Positions 52,855 through 62,781 of a DNA stretch of 64,000 nt are shown piece after piece. The notes below the pieces were generated by a model that saw only the letters and a program-made list of their open reading frames with translations, was not told where the DNA came from and did not search any database. The number at the start of each line of letters is the position of its first letter. The first letter of the stretch is position 1. The DNA comes from Clostridiaceae bacterium (GTDB taxonomy: Bacteria; Bacillota; Clostridia; Lachnospirales; Lachnospiraceae). The position numbers and the translations under genes were made by a program. The stretch is taken from NCBI GenBank assembly GCA_009911065.1, contig QXWR01000033.1:1-64000 (forward strand), written 5' to 3'.

Positions 52855-54033
52855 CTGCGCCTGATATTGGCGGACCAGTTTTTGAATCTTTTCAGTAGAA
52901 GATAAAGCAGCCTCTATGGAAACATCATGGTTAAAAGAATTGATGATTGCCGCCAAATATCGGCCCATATCGGCTTCCAGATACCATTCCCGGTCAAAAA
53001 GGGCCAAAGGACGGTAATTTAAGTTGGTAGTAATCACATAGTCAATATATCCTTTTTCATAAAAATCGTCAAACTTTTCCAAACCGCCGGTGAAAAGGCC
53101 GAAGGTGCAGCAGATGATGACTTTTTTTGCTTTCCGTTCTTTTAATGCTCTCGCCGTATCCAGCATACTTTCTCCGGAGGCAATCATATCATCAATGATT
53201 AACACCGTTTTTCCCTCCACGGAGGAACCAAGAAATTCATGGGCCACAATGGGATTTCTCCCGTCAATAATCCTGGAATAATCCCGCCGTTTGTAAAACA
53301 TTCCCATGTCCACACTCAAGTTGTTGGCAAGATAGACAGCCCGGTTCATGGCTCCCTCATCGGGACTGATCACCATGAGATGATCTTTGTCAATCTGCAG
53401 GGAAGGATCATGGCGAAACAAGGTTTTGACAAACTGGTAGGTGGGCATGAAATTGTCAAAGCCGCTTAGGGGAATGGCATTTTGCACCCGCGGGTCATGG
53501 GCGTCAAAGGTGATAATGTTGGAGACTCCCATGGAGACTAATTCTTTTAAGGCCATGGCACAGTCTAAGGATTCCCGTTTGGTTCGCTTGTGCTGACGTC
53601 CTTCATAGAGAAAGGGCATGATTACATTAACCCGGTGGGCAGTGGCAGCAGATGCACCGATAATCCGTTTTAAATCCTGAAAATGATCATCTGGGGACAT
53701 GTGATTTTCATAACCGCAGACCGAATAGGAAATGCTGTAATTGGTTACATCCACCATCACAAACAGGTCTGCGCCACGAACGGATTCCTGAATCACCGCC
53801 TTGGCCTCTCCGGACCCAAACCGAGGGCAGGCACATTTGAGAAGATAGGAATCAACATGATACCCCCGGTAATTCAAATCTTTCTGTCGGCGGATCAATT
53901 CTTCCGTGTCATTTTTCCGATATTCAACAATATGTTGATTGACTTGCCGCGCAAGGGTCTGACAACTTTCTAACGCCGCAATTTTTAAGGGGGCAATCGG
54001 CAAAATGTCGTTGAATACGTAATGATTTGCCAT
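52837..54033 (-). CDS. prs: ribose-phosphate pyrophosphokinase (PRPP synthetase)
   Basis: A protein of 398 residues from ATG 54033 after AAGGAG. It makes PRPP from ribose-5-phosphate and ATP. It is longer than the usual ~315-residue enzyme and belongs to the diverged clostridial type. Landmarks: INVIMPF-type segment RVNVIMPFLYEGRQHKRTKR, ITFDAHDPRVQN (His flexible loop), VISPDEGAMNRAVYLANNL and the PRPP loop VLIIDDMIASGESMLDTARA. The N-terminal ~60 residues are an extra segment. It is monocistronic and converges with the collagen-like gene. Confidence 0.85.
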   Translation of the reverse strand: MANHYVFNDILPIAPLKIAALESCQTLARQVNQHIVEYRKNDTEELIRRQKDLNYRGYHVDSYLLKCACPRFGSGEAKAVIQESVRGADLFVMVDVTNYSISYSVCGYENHMSPDDHFQDLKRIIGASAATAHRVNVIMPFLYEGRQHKRTKRESLDCAMALKELVSMGVSNIITFDAHDPRVQNAIPLSGFDNFMPTYQFVKTLFRHDPSLQIDKDHLMVISPDEGAMNRAVYLANNLSVDMGMFYKRRDYSRIIDGRNPIVAHEFLGSSVEGKTVLIIDDMIASGESMLDTARALKERKAKKVIICCTFGLFTGGLEKFDDFYEKGYIDYVITTNLNYRPLALFDREWYLEADMGRYLAAIINSFNHDVSIEAALSSTEKIQKLVRQYQAQKKTGE

Positions 54034-54211
54034 GAGGGACTCCTTTCGGAATAAAGAGTTGCAAAAATACTGCACTACCTTACTTATAGCATTTGCCAAG
54101 GACAAACGTCAATAGGAAGTGTCGAATTTTGCAAAAAAAAACAAAAATCCGTTCCTTTACAAACAAGGGGATTGTTGTTATGATAAGAAAAGAACAAGAG
54201 AGGAAGGTTCC

Positions 54212-55600
54212 ATGAAAAATAAGAGACATATAATTCAGGCAGTAGAACCAGGGTCCATTGCAGAAGAGCTGGAGCTGGAGCCAGGAGATGTGCTGCTGAA
54301 AATCAATGGCAATGAGATTGAAGATGTTTTTGATTACAAGTATTATGCAGACAGCGAAAGCATGGTCATGTTGGTGGAAAAGGCAGACGGGCAGCTGTGG
54401 GAGCTGGAGACAGATCACGATTATGAAGATTTGGGGATTACATTTGAAAATGGACTGATGAGCGATTATAAATCCTGCTGCAACCGATGTATTTTCTGCT
54501 TTATTGACCAGATGCCGCCGGGAATGAGAGAGACATTGTATTTTAAAGATGATGATTCCCGTCTGTCTTTTTTACAGGGCAATTACATTACCCTGACCAA
54601 TATGAAAGATTCGGATATTGAACGGATTATCCGGTTTCATTTGGCTCCCATTAATATCTCAGTTCATACCACTAACCCTGAACTTCGCTGCAAAATGCTC
54701 CATAACCGGTTTGCAGGGGAGGCGTTAAAACGGATGGACCGTCTTTTTGAAGCCAAGGTGCCGATGAACGGGCAGATTGTGTTGTGCCGGGGAATCAACG
54801 ACAAAGAAGAGCTGGGGAAGACGATTGGAGATTTGGCAAAATATCTGCCGTATATGGAAAGCGTGTCTGTGGTTCCCGTAGGACTGTCCAAGTTTCGGGA
54901 AGGTTTGGAGCCTTTGGAGCCATTTGACAAAGAAGCGGCGGAGGAAGCTTTGGAAATCATTGAAGAATGGCAGAAAAAGATTTTTAAAGAAAACGGGACC
55001 CATTTTATCCATGCCAGCGACGAGTTTTATATTTTGGCAGAGAGAGAGCTTCCAAAAGCCTCCCGTTACGATGGGTATCCTCAGCTGGAAAACGGAGTGG
55101 GGATGTTAAGACTTTTAGACTGTGAGGTGACAGAAGCTCTAAATGAACCGATTCCGGCAAATCCACAGGAAGAGATTATATCCATTGCCACTGGGTATCT
55201 GGCCTATCCTTATGTGAAAAAACAGGCGGAAAAGATCACCAAAAAATACCCACAGAAAAAAGTGGATGTATATGCCATCCGGAATGATTTTTTTGGCGAG
55301 CAGATTACTGTGGCAGGACTTTTGACCGGACAGGATATAATAAATCAGCTAAAGGGCAAAAATTTGGGACAGCGGCTTTTGCTTCCATCCTGTATGTTTC
55401 GCAGGGGAGAAGAGGTGTTTTTGGACGATATTACCCGTGTGGAAGTACAAAATGCTTTACAAGTTCCGGTAAATATTGTAAAATCAGGCGGTCAGGATTT
55501 GGTTTATGGGATTTTGGGGGTTTCAAAACCAGAGAAAGACCAAGAAAGCCCGGACTTTAATCATGGGTATGAGCCGGAGGAGATTTTATGGAATGGTTAA
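54212..55600 (+). CDS. DUF512 radical SAM-like protein with N-terminal PDZ domain
   Basis: A protein of 462 residues; ATG 54212 follows GAGAGGAAGG. The N-terminal PDZ-like domain is VEPGSIAEELELEPGDVLLK. The cluster motif is YKSCCNRCIFCFIDQMPPGM (CxxxCxxC), followed by DDDSRLSFLQGNYITLTNM, and the C-terminal DUF512 has GVGMLRLLDCEV. Members are widespread in anaerobes, always next to der (EngA) as here, with unknown reaction. The stop is 44 bp before der. Confidence 0.9.
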   Translation: MKNKRHIIQAVEPGSIAEELELEPGDVLLKINGNEIEDVFDYKYYADSESMVMLVEKADGQLWELETDHDYEDLGITFENGLMSDYKSCCNRCIFCFIDQMPPGMRETLYFKDDDSRLSFLQGNYITLTNMKDSDIERIIRFHLAPINISVHTTNPELRCKMLHNRFAGEALKRMDRLFEAKVPMNGQIVLCRGINDKEELGKTIGDLAKYLPYMESVSVVPVGLSKFREGLEPLEPFDKEAAEEALEIIEEWQKKIFKENGTHFIHASDEFYILAERELPKASRYDGYPQLENGVGMLRLLDCEVTEALNEPIPANPQEEIISIATGYLAYPYVKKQAEKITKKYPQKKVDVYAIRNDFFGEQITVAGLLTGQDIINQLKGKNLGQRLLLPSCMFRRGEEVFLDDITRVEVQNALQVPVNIVKSGGQDLVYGILGVSKPEKDQESPDFNHGYEPEEILWNG

Positions 55601-55644
55601 AATGTAACCGGTCAGATGGGGAGTTTCAGGAATAGGAGAGAGTG

Positions 55645-56973
55645 ATGAGTAAGCCGATTGTTGCCATTGTGGGTCGTCCCAATGTGGGAAAATCCACCTT
55701 GTTTAATGCTCTGGCAGGAGAGAGCATTTCCATAGTGAAAGATACTCCTGGCGTGACCAGGGACCGGATTTATGCGGACTGCACCTGGCTGAATATGAAT
55801 TTTACGTTAATTGACACCGGCGGAATTGAGCCGGACAGCAAGGATGTGATTTTGTCCCAAATGCGGGAACAGGCACAGATTGCCATTGATACGGCTGATG
55901 TGATCCTGTTTCTTGTGGATGTGCGCCAGGGGCTGGTGGATTCGGATTTTAAGGTGGCGGACATGCTGCGCCGGTCAGGAAAGCCAGTGGTGCTGGCTGT
56001 GAATAAGGTGGACAGTTTTCAGAAATTTGGAAATGACGTGTATGAGTTTTATAACTTGGGAATCGGGGAGCCTTTTGCTGTGTCTGCTGCTTCCCGGCTG
56101 GGAATCGGAGATCTGCTGGATGAAGTGACAAAACATTTCCGGGCAGAACAGCTTATGGAGGCGGAGGATGACCGGCCGCGGGTGGCGATTGTGGGAAAGC
56201 CCAATGTGGGAAAATCTTCCATCATCAACAAAATCACCGGGGCCAACCGGATGATTGTGTCGGATATTGCCGGAACTACCAGGGATGCAGTGGATACGGA
56301 GGTGGTTTTTGACGGAACTGAGTACGTATTCATTGACACGGCAGGGCTTCGGAGAAAAAGCAGAATCAAGGAAGATTTGGAGCGGTACAGCATTATCCGG
56401 ACCGTGGCTGCGGTGGAGCGGGCAGATGTGGTGGTGCTGGTGATTGACGCGGTGGAGGGAGTCACTGAGCAGGATGCCAAAATCGCAGGGATTGCCCATG
56501 ACCGGGGCAAGGGAATCATTATTGCAGTAAATAAGTGGGATGCCATTGAAAAAAATGATAAGACCATTTATGAATATACGAAAAAAGTCCAGGATATTTT
56601 GTCGTTTATGCAGTATGCGGAAATTTTGTTTATCTCGGCTGTGACCGGACAGCGGCTGTCAAAGTTATTTGAACTGATTGACGTGGTGCGGCAGAATCAG
56701 AATTTAAGGGTGGCAACCGGGGTGCTTAACGAGATTATGACTGAGGCTGTAGCCTTACAGCAGCCCCCTTCTGACAAGGGCAAACGGCTGAAGCTGTTTT
56801 ACATGACTCAGGTAGCGGTAAAGCCTCCTACTTTTGTGATTTTTGTCAATGACAAGGAACTGGCACATTTTTCTTATATACGATATCTGGAGAACCGGAT
56901 TCGGGAAACTTTTGGATTTAAGGGGACGGCTCTCAAATTCCTTATTCGGGAGCGGTCCGGAAAGGAGCAGTAA
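55645..56973 (+). CDS. der: ribosome-assembly GTPase Der (EngA)
   Basis: A protein of 442 residues; ATG 55645 follows GGAGAGAG. Two tandem GTPase domains: the first with GRPNVGKSTLFN, DTGG and NKVD; the second with GKPNVGKSSIIN, DTAGLRRKSR and NKWD. A C-terminal KH-like domain (LKLFYMTQVAVKPPTFVIFV) completes the family layout. It is essential for 50S subunit assembly. It is followed immediately by plsY, with no gap. Confidence 0.97.
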   Translation: MSKPIVAIVGRPNVGKSTLFNALAGESISIVKDTPGVTRDRIYADCTWLNMNFTLIDTGGIEPDSKDVILSQMREQAQIAIDTADVILFLVDVRQGLVDSDFKVADMLRRSGKPVVLAVNKVDSFQKFGNDVYEFYNLGIGEPFAVSAASRLGIGDLLDEVTKHFRAEQLMEAEDDRPRVAIVGKPNVGKSSIINKITGANRMIVSDIAGTTRDAVDTEVVFDGTEYVFIDTAGLRRKSRIKEDLERYSIIRTVAAVERADVVVLVIDAVEGVTEQDAKIAGIAHDRGKGIIIAVNKWDAIEKNDKTIYEYTKKVQDILSFMQYAEILFISAVTGQRLSKLFELIDVVRQNQNLRVATGVLNEIMTEAVALQQPPSDKGKRLKLFYMTQVAVKPPTFVIFVNDKELAHFSYIRYLENRIRETFGFKGTALKFLIRERSGKEQ

Positions 56974-57615
56974 ATGGAACGTGTGATTTGTCTGGCAATT
57001 GGGTATGTGTTTGGTCTGTTTCAGACGGGGTATCTTTACAGTAAAGCCCATCATATGGATATCCGCAATTACGGGAGCGGCAATTCCGGCAGCACCAATG
57101 TACTGCGGGTGATGGGAGTAAAGGCAGGATTTATTGTATTTTTGGGGGATTTTTCCAAAACGGTTCTGGCTTGTCTTCTGACCCGGAAGTTATTTGGTGT
57201 ACAGACGGATATGATGTATGTATTTCTTTTGTACACTGGTTTTGGGGTGGTCCTTGGACACAATTTTCCCTTTTATATGGGATTTAAAGGGGGAAAGGGA
57301 ATTGCGGCTTCCGCAGGTCTTTTGGCAGCCACTGACTGGCGTGTAATGCTTGTGTGCCTGATTGTGTTTGTGGCTGTGGTGGCCATTACCCGGTATGTGT
57401 CTTTAGGGTCCATTCTGGTGATGATTTTGTTTTTTGCAGGGATGGTATTTTTTGGTTCCCGCGGCGATTATGGCCTTGGGGCGGCGGCTCTGCCGGAATT
57501 TTACGGAATTGCCGCGGCGATTGCTCTGATGGGCATATGGAAGCATCGAAGCAATATTGGACGGCTTTTAAAGGGAACGGAAAATAAGTTAGGAGCGAAA
57601 AAAACCACAACTTGA
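56974..57615 (+). CDS. plsY: glycerol-3-phosphate acyltransferase PlsY
   Basis: A protein of 213 residues starting right after the der stop; AAGGAG lies inside the der end. It transfers acyl groups from acyl-phosphate to glycerol-3-phosphate, the first step of phospholipid synthesis. Conserved loops are IRNYGSGNSGSTNVLRVMG and LGHNFPFYMGFKGGKGIAAS. Five or more membrane segments are visible. The der-plsY order is a common Firmicutes pair. Confidence 0.95.
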   Translation: MERVICLAIGYVFGLFQTGYLYSKAHHMDIRNYGSGNSGSTNVLRVMGVKAGFIVFLGDFSKTVLACLLTRKLFGVQTDMMYVFLLYTGFGVVLGHNFPFYMGFKGGKGIAASAGLLAATDWRVMLVCLIVFVAVVAITRYVSLGSILVMILFFAGMVFFGSRGDYGLGAAALPEFYGIAAAIALMGIWKHRSNIGRLLKGTENKLGAKKTTT

Positions 57616-57670
57616 TGCTTTCCGTGCAACTTCACTATAGTAAATTCTTAAATTTCCTGCATAAAAGTTC

Positions 57671-57699
57671 TTGACAATGGATTTTTATACGACTATAAT
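57671..57699 (+). promoter_or_regulatory. perfect-consensus sigma-A promoter of livK
   Basis: TTGACA (57671-57676), 17-bp spacer, TATAAT (57694-57699), about 75 bp before ATG 57774. This is one of the strongest promoters in the window and fits an abundant binding protein. Confidence 0.85.
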
Positions 57700-57773
57700 G
57701 GTTTTCAGCTTAAAAAGCTCGGTTTTTTGTATGGGCAAGAGACCGTTTCCATGAAAAAGAGGAGGAAAACATT

Positions 57774-59003
57774 ATGAAAAAGTTTGTTAGTTTAGGACTT
57801 GCAGCAGTACTTACCGCTTCCCTGACAGCTTGCGGCGGCGGTTCCGGAGATTCTTCTGCTACAACAGCTCCGGCAGCAGGCGGAGATACTTCCACCACCA
57901 CAGCTGCAGCAGGAGATGATTCTGGAGATGCTCCGGTGGCAGAAGGCGGCACATTTAAGCTGGGTGTAATCGGACCTTTGACCGGACCGGCGGCTGCATA
58001 CGGAATCGCTGTGCAAAACGGCGTGGATTTGGCTGTGAAGGAGATCAATGCTGCTGGCGGCGTCAACGGCGCTATGCTGGAGATGAATTCTCAGGATGAT
58101 GAGCATGATCCGGAAAAGTCAGTAAATGCTTACAATAACTTAAAGGACTGGGACATGCAGATTTTGGTTGGCGCAGTTACTTCCAAACCCTGTATTGCCG
58201 TTGCGGCAGAGTCTGCCAATGACAATTTGTTCCAGATTACTCCTTCTGGTTCTGCCGTGGAATGTGCAGCTCCGGAAAATGTATTCCGTGTATGTTTTGC
58301 TGACCCGGCACAGGGTACGGCTTCTGCCCAGTACATTGGCGATCACAAGCTGGGAACCAAAATTGCCATTATCTATGACAGCTCCACAGAATATTCTGCC
58401 GGAATCCGGGAGTCCTTTGTGGCTGAGGCCGCCAATCATGGACTGGAGATCGTTGCAGATGAAGCTTTTACAGCAGACACCAACACCGATTTTTCCGTAC
58501 AGCTGGACAAGGCAAAAGAGGCTGGGGCAGATCTGGTATTTATGCCCATTTACTATCAGGAGGCTTCTGTGATCTTAAAGCAGGCCAGTGATAAAGAATT
58601 TGCACCTGTATTTTTCGGTGTGGACGGCATGGATGGAATTTTGAGCGTAGAGAACTTTGACACCAGTTTGGCTGAGGGTGTGATGCTTCTGACTCCTTTC
58701 TCTGCCACAGAGGAGAGCAGCAAGGCATTTACAGACGCTTATGTAGCTGCTTACGGCATTGAGCCGAACCAGTTTGCAGCAGATGCCTATGATGCAGTAT
58801 ACGCAGTGAAAGCTGCTGCCGAGAAGGCTGGCATTACTCCGGATATGGATGCATCTTCCATCTGTGACGCCATGAAGACAGCTATGACAGAGATTTCCAT
58901 TGACGGTTTGACCGGCGAGGGAATGACTTGGGATGCAGCTGGCGAGACCGGCAAGGCTCCTAAGGCTGTGAAGATTGTCAACGGCGTGTATGAGATGCAG
59001 TAA
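57774..59003 (+). CDS. livK: branched-chain amino-acid ABC transporter, substrate-binding lipoprotein
   Basis: A protein of 409 residues; ATG 57774 follows GAGGAGG. The lipoprotein signal ends LTASLTACGGG with the lipobox Cys at residue 21. A Ser/Thr/Ala/Gly-rich linker follows. The periplasmic-binding fold type I (Peripla_BP_6) begins KLGVIGPLTGPAAAYGIAVQ and includes VKEINAAGGVNGAMLEM. It captures leucine, isoleucine or valine (or related ligands) outside the membrane. First gene of the complete livKHMGF set. Confidence 0.93.
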   Translation: MKKFVSLGLAAVLTASLTACGGGSGDSSATTAPAAGGDTSTTTAAAGDDSGDAPVAEGGTFKLGVIGPLTGPAAAYGIAVQNGVDLAVKEINAAGGVNGAMLEMNSQDDEHDPEKSVNAYNNLKDWDMQILVGAVTSKPCIAVAAESANDNLFQITPSGSAVECAAPENVFRVCFADPAQGTASAQYIGDHKLGTKIAIIYDSSTEYSAGIRESFVAEAANHGLEIVADEAFTADTNTDFSVQLDKAKEAGADLVFMPIYYQEASVILKQASDKEFAPVFFGVDGMDGILSVENFDTSLAEGVMLLTPFSATEESSKAFTDAYVAAYGIEPNQFAADAYDAVYAVKAAAEKAGITPDMDASSICDAMKTAMTEISIDGLTGEGMTWDAAGETGKAPKAVKIVNGVYEMQ

Positions 59004-59030
59004 TCGTTGATATAAGTAAAATGCAGTATC

Positions 59031-59067
59031 CAACAGGGGGAGGGTCGAAGAGGACATCCCCCTGTTG
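59031..59067 (+). promoter_or_regulatory. intercistronic hairpin after livK
   Basis: CAACAGGGGGA pairs perfectly with TCCCCCTGTTG around a 15-nt loop, with no T run after it. Such a hairpin can protect the livK message from 3' decay and lower downstream expression, explaining excess binding protein over membrane subunits. Confidence 0.6.
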
Positions 59068-59105
59068 TCGTACTGGTTTGGAGTGCATTGGAGACGGATT
59101 TTTGC

Positions 59106-59134
59106 TTGCACATTGGTTCTTCCTATGTTATAAT
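59106..59134 (+). promoter_or_regulatory. internal promoter before livH
   Basis: TTGCAC (59106-59111), 17-bp spacer, TATAAT (59129-59134), about 95 bp before ATG 59229. It would drive livHMGF separately from livK. Confidence 0.6.
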
Positions 59135-59228
59135 TCGACTTATATTTTGTTTTGCCAAGCAGGTGACAATGGCTTGGAACTCTGTTTTTGACAGGTTTTA
59201 TGAGAAAAGATGAAGAGGGGTAGGTTTC

Positions 59229-60110
59229 ATGAGTTTTCTGTCGTATTTGATCAATGGAATCAGCCTGGGCAGCATTTATGCCATTATCGCTTTGGGCTAT
59301 ACTATGGTGTATGGAATTGCGAGAATGCTGAATTTTGCCCATGGGGACATTATTATGGTGGGAGGGTTTGCCATTTTTACAGTGGTCAGCACCCTGAACC
59401 TGCCGCCGGTGCTGGGGATTTTGACAGCAGTGACGGTCTGTACCATTTTGGGAGTGACGATTGAGCGGGTGGCATACCGTCCTTTGCGGGGTGCGTCTTC
59501 TCTGGCGGTTTTGATTACAGCCATTGGGGTCAGCTACCTGCTGCAGAATGTAGCGCTTCTGATTTTTGGCTCCAATGCCCGTCAGTTTACTTCTGTGGTT
59601 ACTTTGCCGAATTTGAAACTGGCAGACGGCGCCCTAACCATTTCCAGCGTTACCATTGTGACGATTATTTCCTGTATTGTCATTATGATTGGTCTGACTT
59701 CTTTTATTAACAAGACCAAGGTGGGACAGGCTATGCTTGCGGTATCTGAGGACAACGGAGCCGCCACTTTGATGGGAATTGATGTGAATCGGACCATTGC
59801 CATTACCTTTGCTATTGGTTCCGCTCTGGCGGCTGTGGCAGGAGCTTTGTTGTGTTCCACCTATCCGTCCCTGACTCCGTACACTGGTTCCATGCCGGGA
59901 ATCAAGGCGTTTGTGGCAGCTGTGTTTGGCGGGATTGGTTCGATTCCAGGAGCATTAATCGGCGGCATTTTGCTGGGTGTAATTGAAAATCTTTCCAAAG
60001 CCTATATATCCTCTCAGCTTTCCGATGCCATTGTGTTTTCTGTGCTGATTGTGGTGCTGCTGGTACGTCCTACGGGAATCCTTGGCAAGAAGATTCATGA
60101 GAAAGTGTAG
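59229..60110 (+). CDS. livH: branched-chain amino-acid ABC transporter permease LivH
   Basis: A protein of 293 residues; ATG 59229 follows GAGGGGTAGG. About eight membrane segments; family motifs are LINGISLGSIYAIIALGYTM, MLNFAHGDIIMVGGFA and VFGGIGSIPGALIGGILLGV. It forms the membrane channel with LivM. The EAA-like cytoplasmic loop that docks to the ATPases is in the AVFGGIGS region. Confidence 0.93.
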   Translation: MSFLSYLINGISLGSIYAIIALGYTMVYGIARMLNFAHGDIIMVGGFAIFTVVSTLNLPPVLGILTAVTVCTILGVTIERVAYRPLRGASSLAVLITAIGVSYLLQNVALLIFGSNARQFTSVVTLPNLKLADGALTISSVTIVTIISCIVIMIGLTSFINKTKVGQAMLAVSEDNGAATLMGIDVNRTIAITFAIGSALAAVAGALLCSTYPSLTPYTGSMPGIKAFVAAVFGGIGSIPGALIGGILLGVIENLSKAYISSQLSDAIVFSVLIVVLLVRPTGILGKKIHEKV

Positions 60111-60119
60111 GTGGCCCTG

Positions 60120-61187
60120 ATGAATAAGAAGAAAGTACGAATGCAAAACGGTATCACATATGCCATTGTGGCAGGCTGTTGGATTTTGATTCAGATTTTA
60201 GATAAGACCGGACATTTGACCAGCCTTTTGAAGGGAATTTTAGTTCCTCTTTGTATGTATTCGATTTTGGCAGTCTCCTTAAATCTCACGGTGGGGATTT
60301 TGGGGGAACTAAGCCTGGGACATGCAGGGTTTATGTGTGTAGGCGCTTTTGCCGGAGCATTTTTTACCAAATGTATGGAGAATGTGCTGCCAAATCTTCA
60401 GGTGCGGTTTTTCCTGGCTATTTTCATCGGCGCGGCTATGGCTGGTGTGTGCGGGATTCTCATTGGGATTCCGGTTTTAAGGCTGAAGGGAGATTATCTT
60501 GCTATTGTCACATTGGCTTTTGGCGAGATTATCAAGAATCTGATTAATGTGATGTATATTGGTTTAGACCAGAAAGGTTTTCATTTCTCCATCAAAGATA
60601 CCATGTCTCTTGGAATGGATGAGACTGGAGTGGTGATTATCAAAGGAGCGCAGGGAATTACCGGAACCCCCAAAGCCGCCACTTTTCTGATTGCCATAGG
60701 GCTGCTTCTTCTGACTTTGTTTATTGTTCAGAATCTGATTTATTCCCGGACCGGGCGGGCGATCATGTCCATTCGGGACAACCGGATTGCCGCTGAATCC
60801 ATTGGGATTAACATTACAAAGTATAAGCTTATGGCATTTGCGATTTCAGCTGCTTTGGCCGGAGTGGCCGGAGTTTTGTATGCTCATAATCTGTCAACGC
60901 TGGCTGCCACGCCTAAAAATTTCGGATACAATATGTCCATAATGATTCTGGTGTTTGTGGTGTTGGGCGGACTGGGGAACATTCGTGGTTCTATGATTGC
61001 GGCGGTGGTGCTGACCTTGCTTCCAGAGCTTCTTCGGGGACTAAATGACTATCGAATGCTGATTTATGCGGTGGTATTGATTGTTATGATGCTGTTTAAT
61101 TCCAGCCCCAAGGCCATTGAACTGCGCTCTGTGCTGATGGATAAGCTGAAGAAACAAAAAGGCGCTGGTGCAAAGGAGGCTGCATAA
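60120..61187 (+). CDS. livM: branched-chain amino-acid ABC transporter permease LivM
   Basis: A protein of 355 residues. ATG 60120 follows TAGGTGG; a GTG at 60111 would abut the livH stop. About nine membrane segments; motifs are LNLTVGILGELSLGHAGFMC, LRLKGDYLAIVTLAFGEII and FVVLGGLGNIRGSMIAAVVL. It partners LivH in the channel. Ends 1 bp before livG. Confidence 0.93.
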   Translation: MNKKKVRMQNGITYAIVAGCWILIQILDKTGHLTSLLKGILVPLCMYSILAVSLNLTVGILGELSLGHAGFMCVGAFAGAFFTKCMENVLPNLQVRFFLAIFIGAAMAGVCGILIGIPVLRLKGDYLAIVTLAFGEIIKNLINVMYIGLDQKGFHFSIKDTMSLGMDETGVVIIKGAQGITGTPKAATFLIAIGLLLLTLFIVQNLIYSRTGRAIMSIRDNRIAAESIGINITKYKLMAFAISAALAGVAGVLYAHNLSTLAATPKNFGYNMSIMILVFVVLGGLGNIRGSMIAAVVLTLLPELLRGLNDYRMLIYAVVLIVMMLFNSSPKAIELRSVLMDKLKKQKGAGAKEAA

Positions 61188-61188
61188 T

Positions 61189-61947
61189 ATGGCTATGTTG
61201 GAAGTGAAAAACCTGGGCATTTCCTTTGGCGGTTTAAAGGCAGTAAATGACTTTGGCTTAACCATTGAGAAAGGGCAGCTGTATGGGTTAATCGGCCCGA
61301 ACGGAGCCGGAAAAACCACAGTATTCAATCTGCTGACCGGAGTGTACCGGCCGGATACAGGGACCATTCTTCTGGACGGGCAGAATATTACCGGGAAAAA
61401 GACCATTGATATTAACCAGGAAGGCGTGGCCCGTACCTTTCAAAATATCCGTCTGTTTAAGGAATTAAGTGTGTTGGACAATGTGAAAGCTGGACTTCAC
61501 AATCATTATAAATATTCCACTTTGGAGGGGATTTTCCGTCTGCCAAGATTTTATAAAGTGGAAAAGCAGATGGACGAGCGGGCCATGGAACTTTTAAAGG
61601 TGTTTGATCTGGACAAAGAGTGGGATTACAAAGCGTCCAATTTGCCTTATGGCAAGCAGAGAAAGTTGGAAATTGCCCGCGCGCTTGCTACGGAGCCGAA
61701 ACTTTTGCTTCTGGACGAGCCAGCGGCTGGAATGAATCCCAACGAGACAGCAGAGCTGATGGAAACCATCCGGTTTGTGCGAGACAATTTTGATATGACG
61801 GTTTTATTGATTGAACATGATATGAAGCTGGTTTCCGGAATCTGTGAGAAATTGACCGTGTTGAATTTCGGTCAGGTGCTGACTTTCGGTGAGACGTCAG
61901 AAGTGCTTAATGACAAACGAGTGATCACAGCTTATCTTGGAGAGTAG
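61189..61947 (+). CDS. livG: branched-chain amino-acid ABC transporter ATPase LivG
   Basis: A protein of 252 residues; ATG 61189 follows AAAGGAGG inside the livM end. Walker A GPNGAGKTT, Q-loop, signature-like LPYGKQRKLEIARALA (LivG replaces LSGGQ by a YGxQR form), Walker B LLLLDEPAAGMN and switch His LIEHDM. It energises uptake at the cytoplasmic face together with LivF. Confidence 0.95.
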   Translation: MAMLEVKNLGISFGGLKAVNDFGLTIEKGQLYGLIGPNGAGKTTVFNLLTGVYRPDTGTILLDGQNITGKKTIDINQEGVARTFQNIRLFKELSVLDNVKAGLHNHYKYSTLEGIFRLPRFYKVEKQMDERAMELLKVFDLDKEWDYKASNLPYGKQRKLEIARALATEPKLLLLDEPAAGMNPNETAELMETIRFVRDNFDMTVLLIEHDMKLVSGICEKLTVLNFGQVLTFGETSEVLNDKRVITAYLGE

Positions 61948-61960
61948 GAGGGGATTTGGT

Positions 61961-62671
61961 ATGGCTATACTGGAAGTAAAGGGACTGGAAGTGTTCTATG
62001 GCGTAATCCAGGCCATTAAGGGAATCTCTTTTGAAGTGAATCCAGGAGAAATTATTGCGCTGATTGGCGCCAACGGAGCTGGAAAGACCACTACCTTACA
62101 GACCATTACCGGACTGATTCCCTCAAAGGCGGGAAATATTGTTTATGACGGAAAGGACATCACAAAACTTCCGGGACATAAACTGGTTTCCATGGGAATG
62201 GCCCATGTGCCAGAGGGAAGGCGGGTGTTTGCTCAGCTGACTGTGCTTCAAAATTTAAAGCTCGGCGCTTATACCCGAAAGGATAAGGGAGAGATTGAGG
62301 AGACCTTAAAGGTGGTTTACAACCGTTTCCCACGTTTAGAGGAGCGGAAGAACCAGCTGGCCGGAACTTTATCTGGCGGAGAACAGCAGATGCTTGCCAT
62401 GGGACGTGCGCTCATGTCTCATCCGAAACTGATTGTGATGGATGAGCCTTCTATGGGATTGTCCCCCATTTACGTCAATGAGATTTTTGACATTATTCAA
62501 AACATCAATCGTGATGGCACTACAGTTCTTTTAGTGGAACAAAATGCAAAAAAAGCACTGTCCATTGCCCACAGAGCCTATGTACTGGAAACGGGAAAGA
62601 TCGTGTTAAGTGGAGATGCGGGAGAACTGATGAATGATGATTCGGTAAAGAAGGCGTATTTGAGTGAGTAG
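61961..62671 (+). CDS. livF: branched-chain amino-acid ABC transporter ATPase LivF
   Basis: A protein of 236 residues; ATG 61961 follows AGGAGGGG. Walker A GANGAGKTT, signature LSGGEQQMLAMGRALM, Walker B LIVMDEPSMGL and LLVEQNAKKAL. The VPEGRRVFAQLTVLQNLKLG segment is typical of LivF. It is the last gene of the operon; a terminator follows at 62782. Confidence 0.95.
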   Translation: MAILEVKGLEVFYGVIQAIKGISFEVNPGEIIALIGANGAGKTTTLQTITGLIPSKAGNIVYDGKDITKLPGHKLVSMGMAHVPEGRRVFAQLTVLQNLKLGAYTRKDKGEIEETLKVVYNRFPRLEERKNQLAGTLSGGEQQMLAMGRALMSHPKLIVMDEPSMGLSPIYVNEIFDIIQNINRDGTTVLLVEQNAKKALSIAHRAYVLETGKIVLSGDAGELMNDDSVKKAYLSE

Positions 62672-62781
62672 AGGGCAGAAGAACAGGAATGGATAAACAG
62701 GAATGATTATAAGTTTTTACCGGAGTTAAATATCTTGCTATAAGTATGACACTTGTGGTTCATTGCTTGCAAAAGTAAAGT

